Shown here: piece after piece, positions 53,401 to 62,512 of the stretch
Layout: the number at the start of each line of letters is the position of its first letter
Position numbering within the stretch: position 1 is the first letter of the stretch
Assembly (NCBI GenBank): GCA_009193035.1
Contig: SWDT01000100.1
Span: 1 to 64,000, forward strand
Origin: Halicephalobus mephisto
Lineage: Eukaryota; Nematoda; Chromadorea; Rhabditida; Panagrolaimidae
DNA length: 64,000 bases
Direction of reading: 5' to 3'
The notes under the pieces: generated by a model
Seen by the model: only the letters and a program-made list of their open reading frames with translations
What the model was told of the DNA's origin: nothing
Databases searched by the model: none
Translations under genes and position numbers: made by a program

Positions 53401-53833
53401 TCTCGACATCCACCTGGAAAATTGTTATTTTAAAATTCAAAAAATAATTTCTAAAATTTCTAAAATTTATGAAATTTATGAAATTTCTAAAATTTATGAA
53501 ATATATGAAATTTATGAAATTTCTAAAATTTCTAAAATTTCTAAAATTTCTAAAATTTCTAAAATTTCTAAAATTTCTAAAATTTCTAAAATTTCTAAAA
53601 TTTCTAAAATTTCTAAAATTTCTAAATTTCTAAAATTTTTAAATTTATGAAATTTTAATTTTATAAATTTTGTAATTAAAACTTACAACTTTCCAAGAGA
53701 TATTCAAAATGGTAAAAATGATCTGGACAATCTCTGCTTCGGCCCCAGGTCTCGAGCAATCCCGCTTCAACATGGATCGGAAACAATTAGAAGCGTCGGA
53801 TTCTACTTCTATGAATCCAACAGGAATCTCCAT
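50468..53833 (-). CDS. Divergent ionotropic-glutamate-receptor-like channel subunit
   Basis: Six exons in exact phase (53687-53833, 53231-53413, 52984-53184, 51838-52024, 51648-51795, 50468-50870) give 422 residues. No amino-terminal domain is present. The first lobe of the ligand-binding domain reads EREFGIFPELGIQLNDSSWT, MMKLLIDEKVAMSGISMHVT and PERMKEVLFAFPTRYFQTIY, the pre-M1 block of iGluRs. M1 is PLNVWLILVATFLITWGIHI; the M3 region is SGALFVLNSVYMLAMIVILN followed by YYQNTIFSNLVAP, where ordinary receptors have SYTANLAAF. The second lobe follows (KPYCAYECTELYSALEQNPM) and the last span is VFYVYLIGIGLSIITFTFEI. No M2 pore loop like QQG is evident. It fits the small worm iGluR-related or IR-like proteins. 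The start could be 27 codons earlier (53914). Confidence 0.85.
51107..51487. mobile_element. 380-bp palindrome in the receptor's intron 5
   Basis: TGTTGGAAGGACCTAGACGA at the left is matched by the complement of TCGTCTAGGCCCTTCCAACA at the right. Complementarity continues through GAACGCTGAATAGTCTAGAA and AAAAATATCGAAGAATTTG to near the centre at about 51297. A fold-back element with no coding capacity, inside the intron 50871-51647. Confidence 0.85.
52030..52480. repeat. Three-copy 135-bp tandem repeat in the receptor's intron 3
   Basis: Unit contains AATCTTCATAATTGAAGATA (a near-palindrome), TTCAGAACACCCAAAGC, AATACTATCTCGGTTAATGA and CTCTGGGTGTTACACCATTA. The first two copies differ at only a few bases; the third loses its right half. 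Confidence 0.9.
52784..52946 (+). mobile_element. TIR element, CACAAAAAAGYGTAACTTT family, copy 3
   Basis: Starts ACACAAAAAAGCGTAACTTT and ends ATTACACTTTTTGTGTG, with a 163-bp body containing GTGACGAAAAATAAAACTTA. Lies in the same intron of the ionotropic receptor gene, 38 bases from the exon 3 donor. Confidence 0.8.
53440..53650. repeat. Microsatellite in the receptor's intron 1
   Basis: About twenty copies of AAATTTCTAA. Gives a spurious repetitive plus-strand frame. Confidence 0.95.
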
Positions 53834-53919
53834 TTTGAATAAAGTAAAAAATAACTTTTTTTCAAAAATTTGACTCTTGTGAGAATGGACAGAAGTCACA
53901 ACTAAGAACTTCAAAAATA

Positions 53920-54179
53920 AATATTGGAATATCTTGAAAAATGAGAAAAATTTTTTCAGTTACTTCCAAAATTCGACAAAAATAATTTTAGATTAAATAT
54001 GAAAAATTAGAAAACCTAATTCTCAAAATAAAAAAGAAATTCTGAATAATTTATAAAATTATTTTTGTCAAAAAAATTTCAATGAACTTTATCGTTAATA
54101 ATCTTTTTTTTCCAAAATTCAAATATACTTTTATTTTATTTTTTTATTTATTTATTTTTCAATCGGTTTCATAAAAAAC
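53920..54179. other. Upstream region of the ionotropic receptor gene
   Basis: AT-rich, non-repetitive. Nothing specific recognised; likely promoter. Confidence 0.35.
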
Positions 54180-54409
54180 TGTTGAATCGAACATAAATCT
54201 ATTTGAGTGGAAGCTTTTATAACTTTGGTCCCGAAGGGAAATACCCTGAGGACCAACGAAAAACTTACAATTACGAATTGGCGGCAATTTTAAGATTGCG
54301 CAATGATTTTGATAAAGTTGTAATTTATCTCATGCTTTTGGCCCCATAAAGTTGTTTCCACATATTTTTATCTACACGCGGATCTAGATTCCCCAGCGAC
54401 GATCCAACA
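54180..54409 (-). mobile_element. TGTTRGATCG-family TIR element, copy 2 (inverted)
   Basis: Begins TGTTGAATCGAACA and ends CGACGATCCAACA; the inside is the reverse complement of the 43162 copy (CCGAAGGGAAATACCCTGAG, GATTGCGCAATGATTTT). Sits head-to-head with copy 3, 199 bases apart. Confidence 0.85.
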
Positions 54410-54608
54410 GAAACAAAAGGAGATTTACTTTTATTTAAAAATATAAAATTTATTTGACAGTCTTTGTACAGAATTTCTTTATGAATCATAATTTTATTCA
54501 AAAAAAATCATAAATTGAAAACGTTCAGATTTTTAACATAAAAATGTATTAAAAATACTACTGGAAAAAATTACAAAAGAATTTTAAAGAATTTATTAAT
54601 TTTATTTT

Positions 54609-54841
54609 TGTTAGATCGTGGTTAATGGTTCCTGATCCTCATGTAGACGAGAAACATGTAGAAACAACTTTATAAAACCGGAGGCATGAGATATAAAACA
54701 ACTCTTTTTAAAAATTATTGCGCAATCTTAAAATTGCCACCAACTCGCAATCGTACGCCTTTCGTTAATCCTCAGGGGATTTCCCTTCGGGACCAACACT
54801 GTGTGGCTTGCATTCAAATAGATTGTGCCTAATCCAACAGT
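54609..54841 (+). mobile_element. TGTTRGATCG-family TIR element, copy 3
   Basis: Begins TGTTAGATCGTGG and ends CCTAATCCAACAG. Its right terminus overlaps the 3' end of the minus-strand gene at 54829-56427 and supplies that gene's last codons and stop (TTG-GAT-TAG). Confidence 0.85.
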
Positions 54842-56427
54842 TTCCTTTTTTGTTTACGTACTGTGTTGTATTTTGGGACATAGGCAAATTTGCATTCTTT
54901 AGCTTTTTCCTTCCACCAAAAAGCAGACACTTTAAATTGTCTTTGAAGTAGATCGTATTTTTCTTGAAAAACTTTCAATGGTACTTCTATACATTTAAAT
55001 TGATCGTTATGATTCCCTTCATCGTCGAGCCAAAAAAGTTTTTGCTCAGCATTGTTGTACTCCAAAAGTGATTTGTTACAATATGTGCAACGAAATTTCA
55101 CTAAATTTCCATCGTCTTTCGATTCTCCGTAATTAAATTCTCTAGCATAATTTGGATCATTTTTGTTGAAGATTAATATAGCGGAAATTTTGGATTTGTC
55201 TTTATTGTATTTCAATTCGTATTGGTCATCGGAGATTTCTTGTGCGAATACAGGATCCACAGATCTGGTTCGGGAACGAAGTGATCTTTGATCACGATTG
55301 CCGTTGTTAGGGGTACGATTCCGTGATCGAGACACAGAAGATCTCTTAGGGACATTTCTTACATAAGTATTTTCTAAAAAACAGTAATTACCTATTTTTT
55401 CGATTATAAACCCGGGTCAATTATAAAACCCCTTGATCACCGTAGAAAAATTTTCTGAGACTTTTTATATGAATTTGAGAAATCTTTGATAGATTTAGCA
55501 ATCATTTTTAATTGCCAATTTATTTTTGACTGTGTTTTTTTGAAAAAGTAAGCATTTTTATCAACAGTGTGGCGCCTTGTAACTGATGTGAGACCAACGA
55601 AAACGGCTGGATGAACGAGTTTATGATAGACCAATGGATAAACGAATGTTGGATAAAGAAGCTAAGTCCATTGTTTAATCCTAAAAGGTTTCCCGATACT
55701 CGAATCTGCTAGATCTCATCTGATAGAAGCAACTAAATTTCAATCAACGAACATTCGAAAATTGCGATAATTTCAGGAGAATTAACAAAGTTGTTTACAA
55801 ACAGAAATTAAAAGAAAATAGTTTGATAACACAGTGATTTGGTGATCTGCACAGAATTACTAAATAAGCACTATTTTTCTGTTTATAAGCCAATCCTGTG
55901 TATAAATCCGGACTTATAATCTCCAAATTAAGGTACTTATTTTTATTTTTTCACTTACTTTTTATGTGTTCCTTGTTTTTTTGAGTTTTACAGACTTCAC
56001 AATGTTCACCGACTTCAATGACATGAGTAATAATTTCTGCTTCGGCCATATGATGGTTTTCCATACATACTTTACAGTTAAATTTCTTAGATAATCCTGA
56101 GTACACTTCATACCTACAACCATCGAAATCGAAGGCTGTGATTATGTTCTTCAAATTTATTTCTTCATTGCCGCATCCAGGAAGATGATTTCCAACTTCG
56201 TAGCAGTTTTCAGAAGTTAATTGTAGTTTTACTTCTTTACAATTTGCACAGATCATTCCATCATCAGAGTTAATGAATTTCCGATGATGACCATCTTCAG
56301 GATTTTTAACAATAATTTCGAAAATTTGCCGTGATGTGGGTTTATGCAAACAACTTCTAGGGCTCTTTCGAGAAGGTTCTCCGTTCGAAACGTCACTGTT
56401 CTGTTGTCTTTGATGATTCATAATCAA
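54829..56427 (-). CDS. Protein with three CxxC...HxxC zinc modules, paralogous to the 57.7-kb gene
   Basis: Two exons (55959-56427, 54829-55373) join in phase after a GTAAGT donor, giving 337 residues. Module 1 has ICANCKEVKLQL...EVGNHLPGC; module 2 has FNCKVCMENHHMAEAEIITH and EHCEVC; both match the modules at 59.1-59.5 kb of the plus-strand gene. After an Arg/Ser-rich linker (RSRNRTPNNGNRDQRSLRSR) comes a third module with ILIFNKNDPN, FRCTYC and DQFKC, matching the module at 58.4-58.7 kb. Each module is about 65 residues with aromatic-hydrophobic strands before CxxC, a layout reminiscent of FLYWCH/WRKY-GCM zinc folds, so nucleic-acid binding is a reasonable but unproven guess. The C-terminus is basic (NTVRKQKRKLLD) and its last residues lie in a mobile element end. 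I know no named family for it. Confidence 0.75.
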
Positions 56428-56429
56428 GT

Positions 56430-57238
56430 TTTCAATATCTTTCTAAAATATTTTAAAATTAAATTACTGTAAAAATTAGATAAACAAAAAAATTCGGATT
56501 AAAATTGTTAATTTCGAATTTCTAAATCAAATTAAAGTTCGGGGATTCAGAATTCTTTCGAAATCGACGATTCCTGTTGGGATCCTATAGAACGTCAACC
56601 CAGGATATCATCCCACTACTCACGGTGAAAAGAAAAATGATGACTGAAATTTCAACTTATGAGAAAGCTTATATTTTGTGTTCTTTGTCCTTATCAAAGA
56701 ATTTCCAGACCGGCCCGCTGTAGAAAATCTACGATAAGATTTATCAAAAAATTCAGTCTACAAACGACACACATCTAGCTAGGTCCAAAAATCAAAATGA
56801 AGCAAATACCTGAATAATTCGTTAAGTACAGTAGGCAGTATGGTAATTCTAAAACAACTTTGAACCTTAATCAAAGAAATCAGGGTCTTTTTTATTTCGA
56901 AACAACGACTGTAAGGATCTTGTAATTCAATGAATTTCGAAAATATAATATGTATTAAAACAACTTCTGAATTCAGATATCGATTCAGAACTTCTGATGA
57001 CGATTCTATCATAGACGTAAGCGATTTTTTCATTGAAAAATTTCCAGACCGGCCCGCTGTAGGAAACCTACGATAAGACTTATCAAAAAATTCAAGTCTA
57101 TAAACGGCATATGACTGTTTATTTTAAAGCAATTTTCTGTAATATTACAACTGAAGTTTCACCAAATATTCTTTCCCTTTGATTTTTTTTGAAATCAAAT
57201 ATTTTATTTAAATAAATAAATTTTTTAAATGTCGTTGT
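56430..57238. other. Divergent intergenic region with a direct repeat pair
   Basis: Shared upstream region of the two paralogous zinc-module genes. A 70-bp sequence (TTTCCAGACCGGCCCGCTGT, AGGAAACCTACGATAAGA, CTTATCAAAAAATTCA) occurs at 56700-56768 and again at 57040-57110 in the same orientation, with 272 bases between. The pair looks like the ends of a short inserted segment or a local duplication. An 84-codon minus-strand frame between them (56779-57033) has no support. Confidence 0.55.
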
Positions 57239-57547
57239 ACAGTCGAATTTGGATATAAAATACCCCTTCAGGACCGGCCAAAACGTATGTTATAAGAAAG
57301 AATATACAGTAAACTCTGAATTTTACGTTATTTTTCTCCGATCCCGGCAAATTTTCTTTAAAATAATGTAAATTGACTCTCGATTTAATGTACTTTTTGT
57401 CTGGTCCCTCGGATTACGTTATATCGAGAGTCGACTGTATTATAGCAGAGGCAAATTCGAAGACAGACTAACCAAACTCAGCCAGACCGTATGCTATAAC
57501 AAGAGATATGTTATAACAAAGATATCTTATATCCAAGTCATACTGTA
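57239..57547 (+). mobile_element. pogo/Tigger-like MITE interrupted by another element
   Basis: Outer copy of the 42415 family: ACAGTCGAATTTGGATATAA at the left and ATATCCAAGTCATACTGTA at the right, with CAAACTCAGCCAGACC and GTATGCTATAACAAGAGATA inside. It is split after AAAGAATATA by a second element (57305-57439) and resumes TTATAGCAGAGGCAAATTC. Confidence 0.85.
57305..57439 (+). mobile_element. Nested second MITE
   Basis: TACAGTAAACTCTGAATTTT at the left and ATATCGAGAGTCGACTGTA at the right, about 135 bp, inserted at a TA inside the outer element. Contains a second CTCTCGATTTAATG block. CAGTARACTCTSRAT-type ends again suggest the Tc1-pogo superfamily, but a different family from the outer one. 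Confidence 0.8.
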
Positions 57548-57689
57548 CTTTTTTGTTGAGATTTTCGAACACGTTTGTAATATTCACTGCTGTATCGAAA
57601 TCGATATCATGTGATTTTCTTCATAGTGATAAAAACAGACCCATAAATCTGCACTATTCTTTGATATAAGTATTAATTCGATAAAATTT

Positions 57690-57729
57690 TTCTTTTCAGC
57701 AATCTTCGGTCGGGGAAAATTGTAGTAAT
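57690..57729 (+). promoter_or_regulatory. Probable trans-splice acceptor
   Basis: TTTTTCTTTTCAG ends at 57699, 30 bases before the start ATG of the OTU-like gene. Confidence 0.4.
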
Positions 57730-60700
57730 ATGAGTGATCAATCGAAAAATCATGATTCTTCGAATCCAATAAAAAATTTCTTCGATTTTTTCAAAAATCC
57801 TCAAAATGTTTCTACTTCTAATCAAATAAAAAATTCTTTCGATTCTTCAATAAATTTCATAAATCCTTCAAATTATGCAAAAAATGCTTCTGATTTTTCT
57901 AAAAATCTTAATTCTTCCGGAAATTTTCTTGATTCTTCTAATAATTCTCAAAATCTTTCAAATTATGCAAAAAATGCTTCTGATTCTTCTTCTAACCATC
58001 TTAAAAATCCCTTTGATTTTTCTAAAAATTTTCAAAATCCTTCAAATCAAATTAACCATTGTTCTGATTCTTCCGGTCAATTGAAACCTCCTTCTGAGTC
58101 TTCTGATTGTTATAAATCTTCGAAGGAGTTTTATATCCAAACTAAGGATTCTTATAGTTGTCATTCAATTTCTCAAATTCCTTCTAGTCAATCGAAACCT
58201 CCTTCTGAGTCTTCTGAACAATCCAAACACACTTCTGATCCTTATTCTTTGGACAACAAGAACCCCCAAAAATCCATTGATGAAGAAGACAAAATTAATG
58301 ATGACATCATTTATATTGAGCCCCAGGAATCACGAAACTCAGAACCTCCGCAGAAGAAACCTAAGATAGAAGTTCCTCCAGATTCTGAAGTAAGTTTTAC
58401 CGTTTATCATTGGCCATCTGCAATTAATTTTCTAGAGTCCTCGATCTTCAAATTTCCCAAAATGGGAATTTTTTAAAGATGACGACAGATTCCTCATCAT
58501 CTACGATACCGAAGATTACTGTAGACCTTTTCGGAAGTTGAACAAAAAGTACATTTATTACTGTTCCCTTTGTAAACGTCCAGAAGGAATATACGCTCAC
58601 TTCAAGTCTGGGTACCCTGATGCCATCCCTAAGGACTTCCCTGAACCTCGTGAACATAGATGTCGAGCTATAACCATAAAAGAATGCCACGAATATCTTT
58701 CTAAACTGATGAAACGGAAAGTCAATGTTTCAACGGCCAAAAAACACTCGAGTCCAGATACTGTAAACAGGGATTCTTTGAAGTCAGATACTGTAGATAG
58801 AATATCCCCGAGTTCAGGTACAGAAGGTAAAAGCCGTCTAAGTCCAGATACCATAGAAGGAAGATGCTTGAGCCCAGATACTGCAAGCACAAAACATCTG
58901 AAATCAATTACTGTAAGTAGGAAACTTCTTAACTTGGATACTATAAAGAAAAAACTTCTTATATTTGCTAAACAATGTTACTATCCATTTTAGAGTTCTA
59001 TTTCCAGGCCATCGGAATTAGCTTCCGAGATCGGCACATCCAGTAGTCCTTATGAAGATAGTCCTATTTCCGATCCAATATATCCTTCCCCTAAACTTCT
59101 ACGAAAACGAATTGTTCAGAATAAAGAAGTATTTATTATGGTCAAGGACCTCGGTGATGATTACACTTATCGGAAGTTTATTAAATCTTGCAACAAGTGG
59201 ATATGCTCTCATTGCACAGACACCGTCGAGTTGAAATTCACTCTTGATGGATTAATCGAAGTTATTGGAGAACATATTTCTGATTGTCAGCCAGTCAATC
59301 CAGCTGGCAAAAATGTAGAACCTAACTTCGAGATTAAAGAAGATTCTTTATATGTCGATGATCGTGTTTATCATAATATATCAGAAAATTCATCAACACG
59401 ATTGTATCTTTGTAAAGCATGTTTGAGTCATCGGAAAATCGTTGAAGCAAAAGTTGTACAGTATGTTACAGAAGACGAACACTGTGAAGGTTGTCAGAAT
59501 AACCAGAAAGTCAAGACAGAAACAAAGAGAAGTCATCCGAAAGAAGCTCCTCCGAAAAAAGTACAATGGGCTGGTATGGTATTCTATACGTAATTCTTAG
59601 ATATTAGAATTCTACAGAAAGATATAGAATCTTCCAAAATCTTATATAAGATTCTCAAATCTGAGAATTTACCTAAAACATTTCATATTTTCCAAAATCT
59701 TTTATAAGATTCTCAAATCTGAGAATTTACCTAGAACGTTCCATACTTTCCAAAATCTTATAAAATATTTTACATTTTTACTAAAGTTACTGAAATTCTT
59801 TAAATTCAATAAAAAGTTTTGGAACTTTCTAGGATTTATAGACATTTTCGAAATATTTTAAAATTTAATATAAGTTTATGAAATCAATATCCAAAACAAA
59901 GAACTTTGAAAATCCATGTCGAGATAACTTCACAACAATACATTTCTGATTTTCGTATAGTGTGATTTTTAGAAACTTTGACGTCTATTAACGAGGTGGA
60001 ACCGATATCAAATGATTCCGATTCAGAGTTTGAGGAATCTACGAACGAAGCTTACGGTATTGATGAAAGAGAAATAAAAACTTATAAACGATCAGATCTG
60101 GAATATTCAAAAGAATTTCAAACTTCTTCAACATCTTCAGGAAACGGTAGTTATTCTGGAGTTGTAATAAAAAGACTCAAAAAACCAGGAAGAGCATGGC
60201 TAGTCAAGGTTGTGAATACAGTAGGATTATTGAAAGAATATATCGACTTTTCTCCTCTTTTACTTTCATCTTACGATTTCGACGGAAGTAGGACAGTTCC
60301 AGCTATACGATATTTCAACTTTGCAAAAATAATCAATCAATCAGTTTTTGAAGATCAAAATTCTGGATTCAGATCTATTTCGTACCTATTGACTGGAAAT
60401 GAAAATCATCATTTTAAAATTCGGAAATTCACAGTCGGTAAACTTGACCAATCTCCGATTTCGAAAGAGAAACTCGAACAACTTGATGAATTCGATTTAA
60501 CATATGAAAATATCCTCTGCTTGGTACAGCATCTTAATGTCAATATCATCGTTGTTGAGATCCATAGAATAGATCGCAGTAAGTCTGATCAGGTTTCAAA
60601 ATTGGCTTCATATACTAAGACAATGTCTCCAGATGCCGTCCTCGGTAAATGTGGTTATAATGAAGAACTTCCATCTTTGTTATTGAAGAAAATTAACAAT

Positions 60701-60736
60701 TATTTTTATCCAATTGTATCCATTAAAAATATATAA
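57730..60736 (+). CDS. Multi-domain protein: zinc modules plus degenerate OTU-like domain
   Basis: Four exons in phase (57730-58389, 58436-58912, 58994-59573, 59973-60736) give 826 residues. Residues 1-200 are Ser/Asn/Lys-rich low complexity with repeated NYAKNASD and KPPSESS, then a nuclear-localisation-like PPQKKPKIE. Module A (DDRFLIIYDTEDYC, YYCSLC, EHRC) and modules B1/B2 (WICSHC...GEHISDC; YLCKACLSHRKIVEAK... EHCEGC) match the paralogue at 54.8-56.4 kb, but in different order. Exon 4 holds an acidic stretch, then an OTU-like fold: VFEDQNSGFRSISYLLTGNE, where active OTU proteases have DGNC; here Cys is Ser703. Near the end NNYFYPIVSIKN has Tyr816 where the catalytic His is expected. NVNIIVVEIH is the inner strand. 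A pseudo-deubiquitinase is the natural inference, possibly of transposon origin. AATAAA (60735-60740) overlaps the stop codon. Confidence 0.75.
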
Positions 60737-60739
60737 TAA

Positions 60740-61530
60740 AACATTGTTATTATATAGGTAATTTCCTTGATTAAAGCCATAAAAAGTTAATTGCATATAT
60801 AAATTTATTAATATTTTGAAAATTATTTATACCATCGGTTATTCGGAAAGTTGCGGTTACAAACTGTGGATGTCTCGTGTTTGCCCAACCCGGACGTTAC
60901 CAAATACTACGGTAGGCAATGGGTACCTCATAAAAGGGGAAAGGTTCACTACTATAGTGCGTTCCAAGGCGTGGTTAAGCAGGTAATAACCCTTAGGGAC
61001 TAGGACAAGATCCTAAACATCTACGCTGACCACTCGGCACAATCCTGCAAGCCCTTCTGGTGGTTTACAAACCACATGCTCGATAACGGGAGAGTTTTAA
61101 TTTTTATCTATGATATTGTTGGATTATAGTATTGAGTACTGAAGGATCAAAGAGTAATAGGACTTTCTATGAAGAGCAGATATGAGAAAAAATAACAACT
61201 TAGAAAATGGTTCATAGGTTGTCGAGCAAGGTTTATATATCTTTAGATTAATTCTCGAAGATTTCAATATGTATTAAGACTTATAAAAATAGATATTAAA
61301 GTTAAAATGAAAATAAAATAAGGAAATTTACTCGTAATATCCGAGTAAGTTGGTTGACATGTTTTAATTGATTCGAAGTTATTCTTTTTTTTGGTTGTAA
61401 TTTCATAAAAGTTTTTATTTTTGTTTCATTTATGAATTATAAGTAGTAATGTAACTAGTAAATCAATGATATACGATATACGATAGAAAGTTTGTTTGGA
61501 AATTTTAAAGATTAGTTTCATATGAAGTAT
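60740..61530. other. Intergenic with a GC-richer, hairpin-bearing island
   Basis: 60830-61110 is clearly lower in AT and has no open frame. It contains the perfect hairpin GTGGTTTACAAACCAC, a smaller one AGGACAAGATCCT, and blocks such as GCCCAACCCGGACGTTACC and GGTACCTCATAAAAGGGGAA. A structured non-coding RNA or part of a decayed element is possible. The rest to 61530 is AT-rich with nothing recognised. Confidence 0.4.
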
Positions 61531-61750
61531 ATATGAAAAAACGTAACTTTGAACTTCTTAACAATTGCGAAATGTAACAAAACGTGACACAATCGTCACA
61601 TTTTCATTAACATTTCGCATCTGTGACGGGAACGTAACGCAATCGTTGTATTTTTTGTGAATGTTTGATTTTTGTGACGAAAATTGTAACATAATAGTAA
61701 CGGTTTAGATTTGTTACTGTACCAAAAGTTACTTTTTTATGTTATATATG
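61530..61750 (+). mobile_element. TIR element, CACAAAAAAGYGTAACTTT family, copy 4 (diverged)
   Basis: ATATATGAAAAAACGTAACTTT at the left and AAAGTTACTTTTTTATGTTA at the right are inverted; the body has AACAATTGCGAAATGTAACA and GTGACGAAAATTGTAACATA, matching copies 1 to 3. Confidence 0.7.
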
Positions 61751-61999
61751 AAAATCAAAATTAACGTTCTAAGAGCTTCTGTTCGAGTACCTCTTTGTCA
61801 ACATGAATGTTCCGTCCATAATTAGAGAAAATTTATTTCATACAGAGGACAGATGAACCTATTTTTGAATAGTCAGTCACTTGTTGGTTGGCCGATTTCC
61901 AAGAATGGACATTCCAATTAATCATGTTCCGAACGAATTTCAATACATGCACCATCGCACAACTACAATCAAAGAAAACAAACTTTTTCAAAGTTCACA

Positions 62000-62310
62000 T
62001 TTAAGGAAATTCGACAAAGATATTTTTTAATCTAAATATCGAAAAGTCAGAAAAATTTATTTTTTAAATAGGAAAGAAGATTCTAAATCATATATAAGAT
62101 CTAAAAGAAAATTAAGAAGATTTTATTGAATTTTCAAAATCTGTAAATTCAGAAACTCCAGAAGGAAAATTTGAACTTGTTGGAATAAATTCAACAAAGA
62201 TATTTTTTAATCTAAATATGGAAAAGTCAGAAAAACTTATTTTCGAAATAGGAAAGAAGATTCTGAATCATATATAAGATCTAAAAGAAAATTAAGAAGA
62301 AGAAAAAACT
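62000..62310. repeat. Direct repeat of about 115 bp, two copies
   Basis: ACAAAGATATTTTTTAATCT and AGGAAAGAAGATTCT plus CATATATAAGATCTAAAAGA occur at about 62010-62120 and 62190-62300. Spacer between the OTU-like gene and the membrane-protein gene; 61760-62000 and 62310-62470 show nothing specific. Confidence 0.8.
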
Positions 62311-62470
62311 CGTATCGATAATCTTCAGAATCCATATATCCGAAAACATCTAAACTTATTCAAGTATGTTCAATAAGAATATTATTTACTTTAAATATTA
62401 AAAAATTATAAATCCGAAGACCTCATTTTGATCTTAGAATGTCCAAAATCCTCAAAAAATTTCGTAATCG

Positions 62471-62476
62471 TTTATT
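62471..62476 (-). promoter_or_regulatory. Polyadenylation signal of the membrane-protein gene
   Basis: AATAAA on the minus strand, about 37 bases beyond the stop codon at 62513. Confidence 0.5.
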
Positions 62477-62512
62477 AAATATTGCCGTTCATTCTTCATT
62501 GCTAGAATCCGA

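Noticed and set aside
53288..53650. Plus-strand frame ending in a long Lys-Ile-Ser repeat
   Set aside because: Translation of the AAATTTCTAA microsatellite after antisense of a receptor exon.
55951..56427. Zinc-module minus frame treated as a complete 158-codon gene
   Set aside because: The donor AAAAA/GTAAGT at 55958 and acceptor at 55374 join it in phase to the second exon, whose modules match the paralogue.
56779..57033. 84-codon minus-strand frame between direct repeats
   Set aside because: No recognisable features; bounded by repeats and without promoter or splice signals.
58597..58907. Minus-strand frames of 61-97 codons
   Set aside because: Antisense of the repetitive SPDT-rich part of the OTU-like gene, exon 2.
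58913..58993. Read-through of OTU-gene exon 2 to a stop at 58993
   Set aside because: A GTAAGT donor at 58913 and an acceptor at 58991-58993 join in phase to the zinc modules; read-through would lose them.
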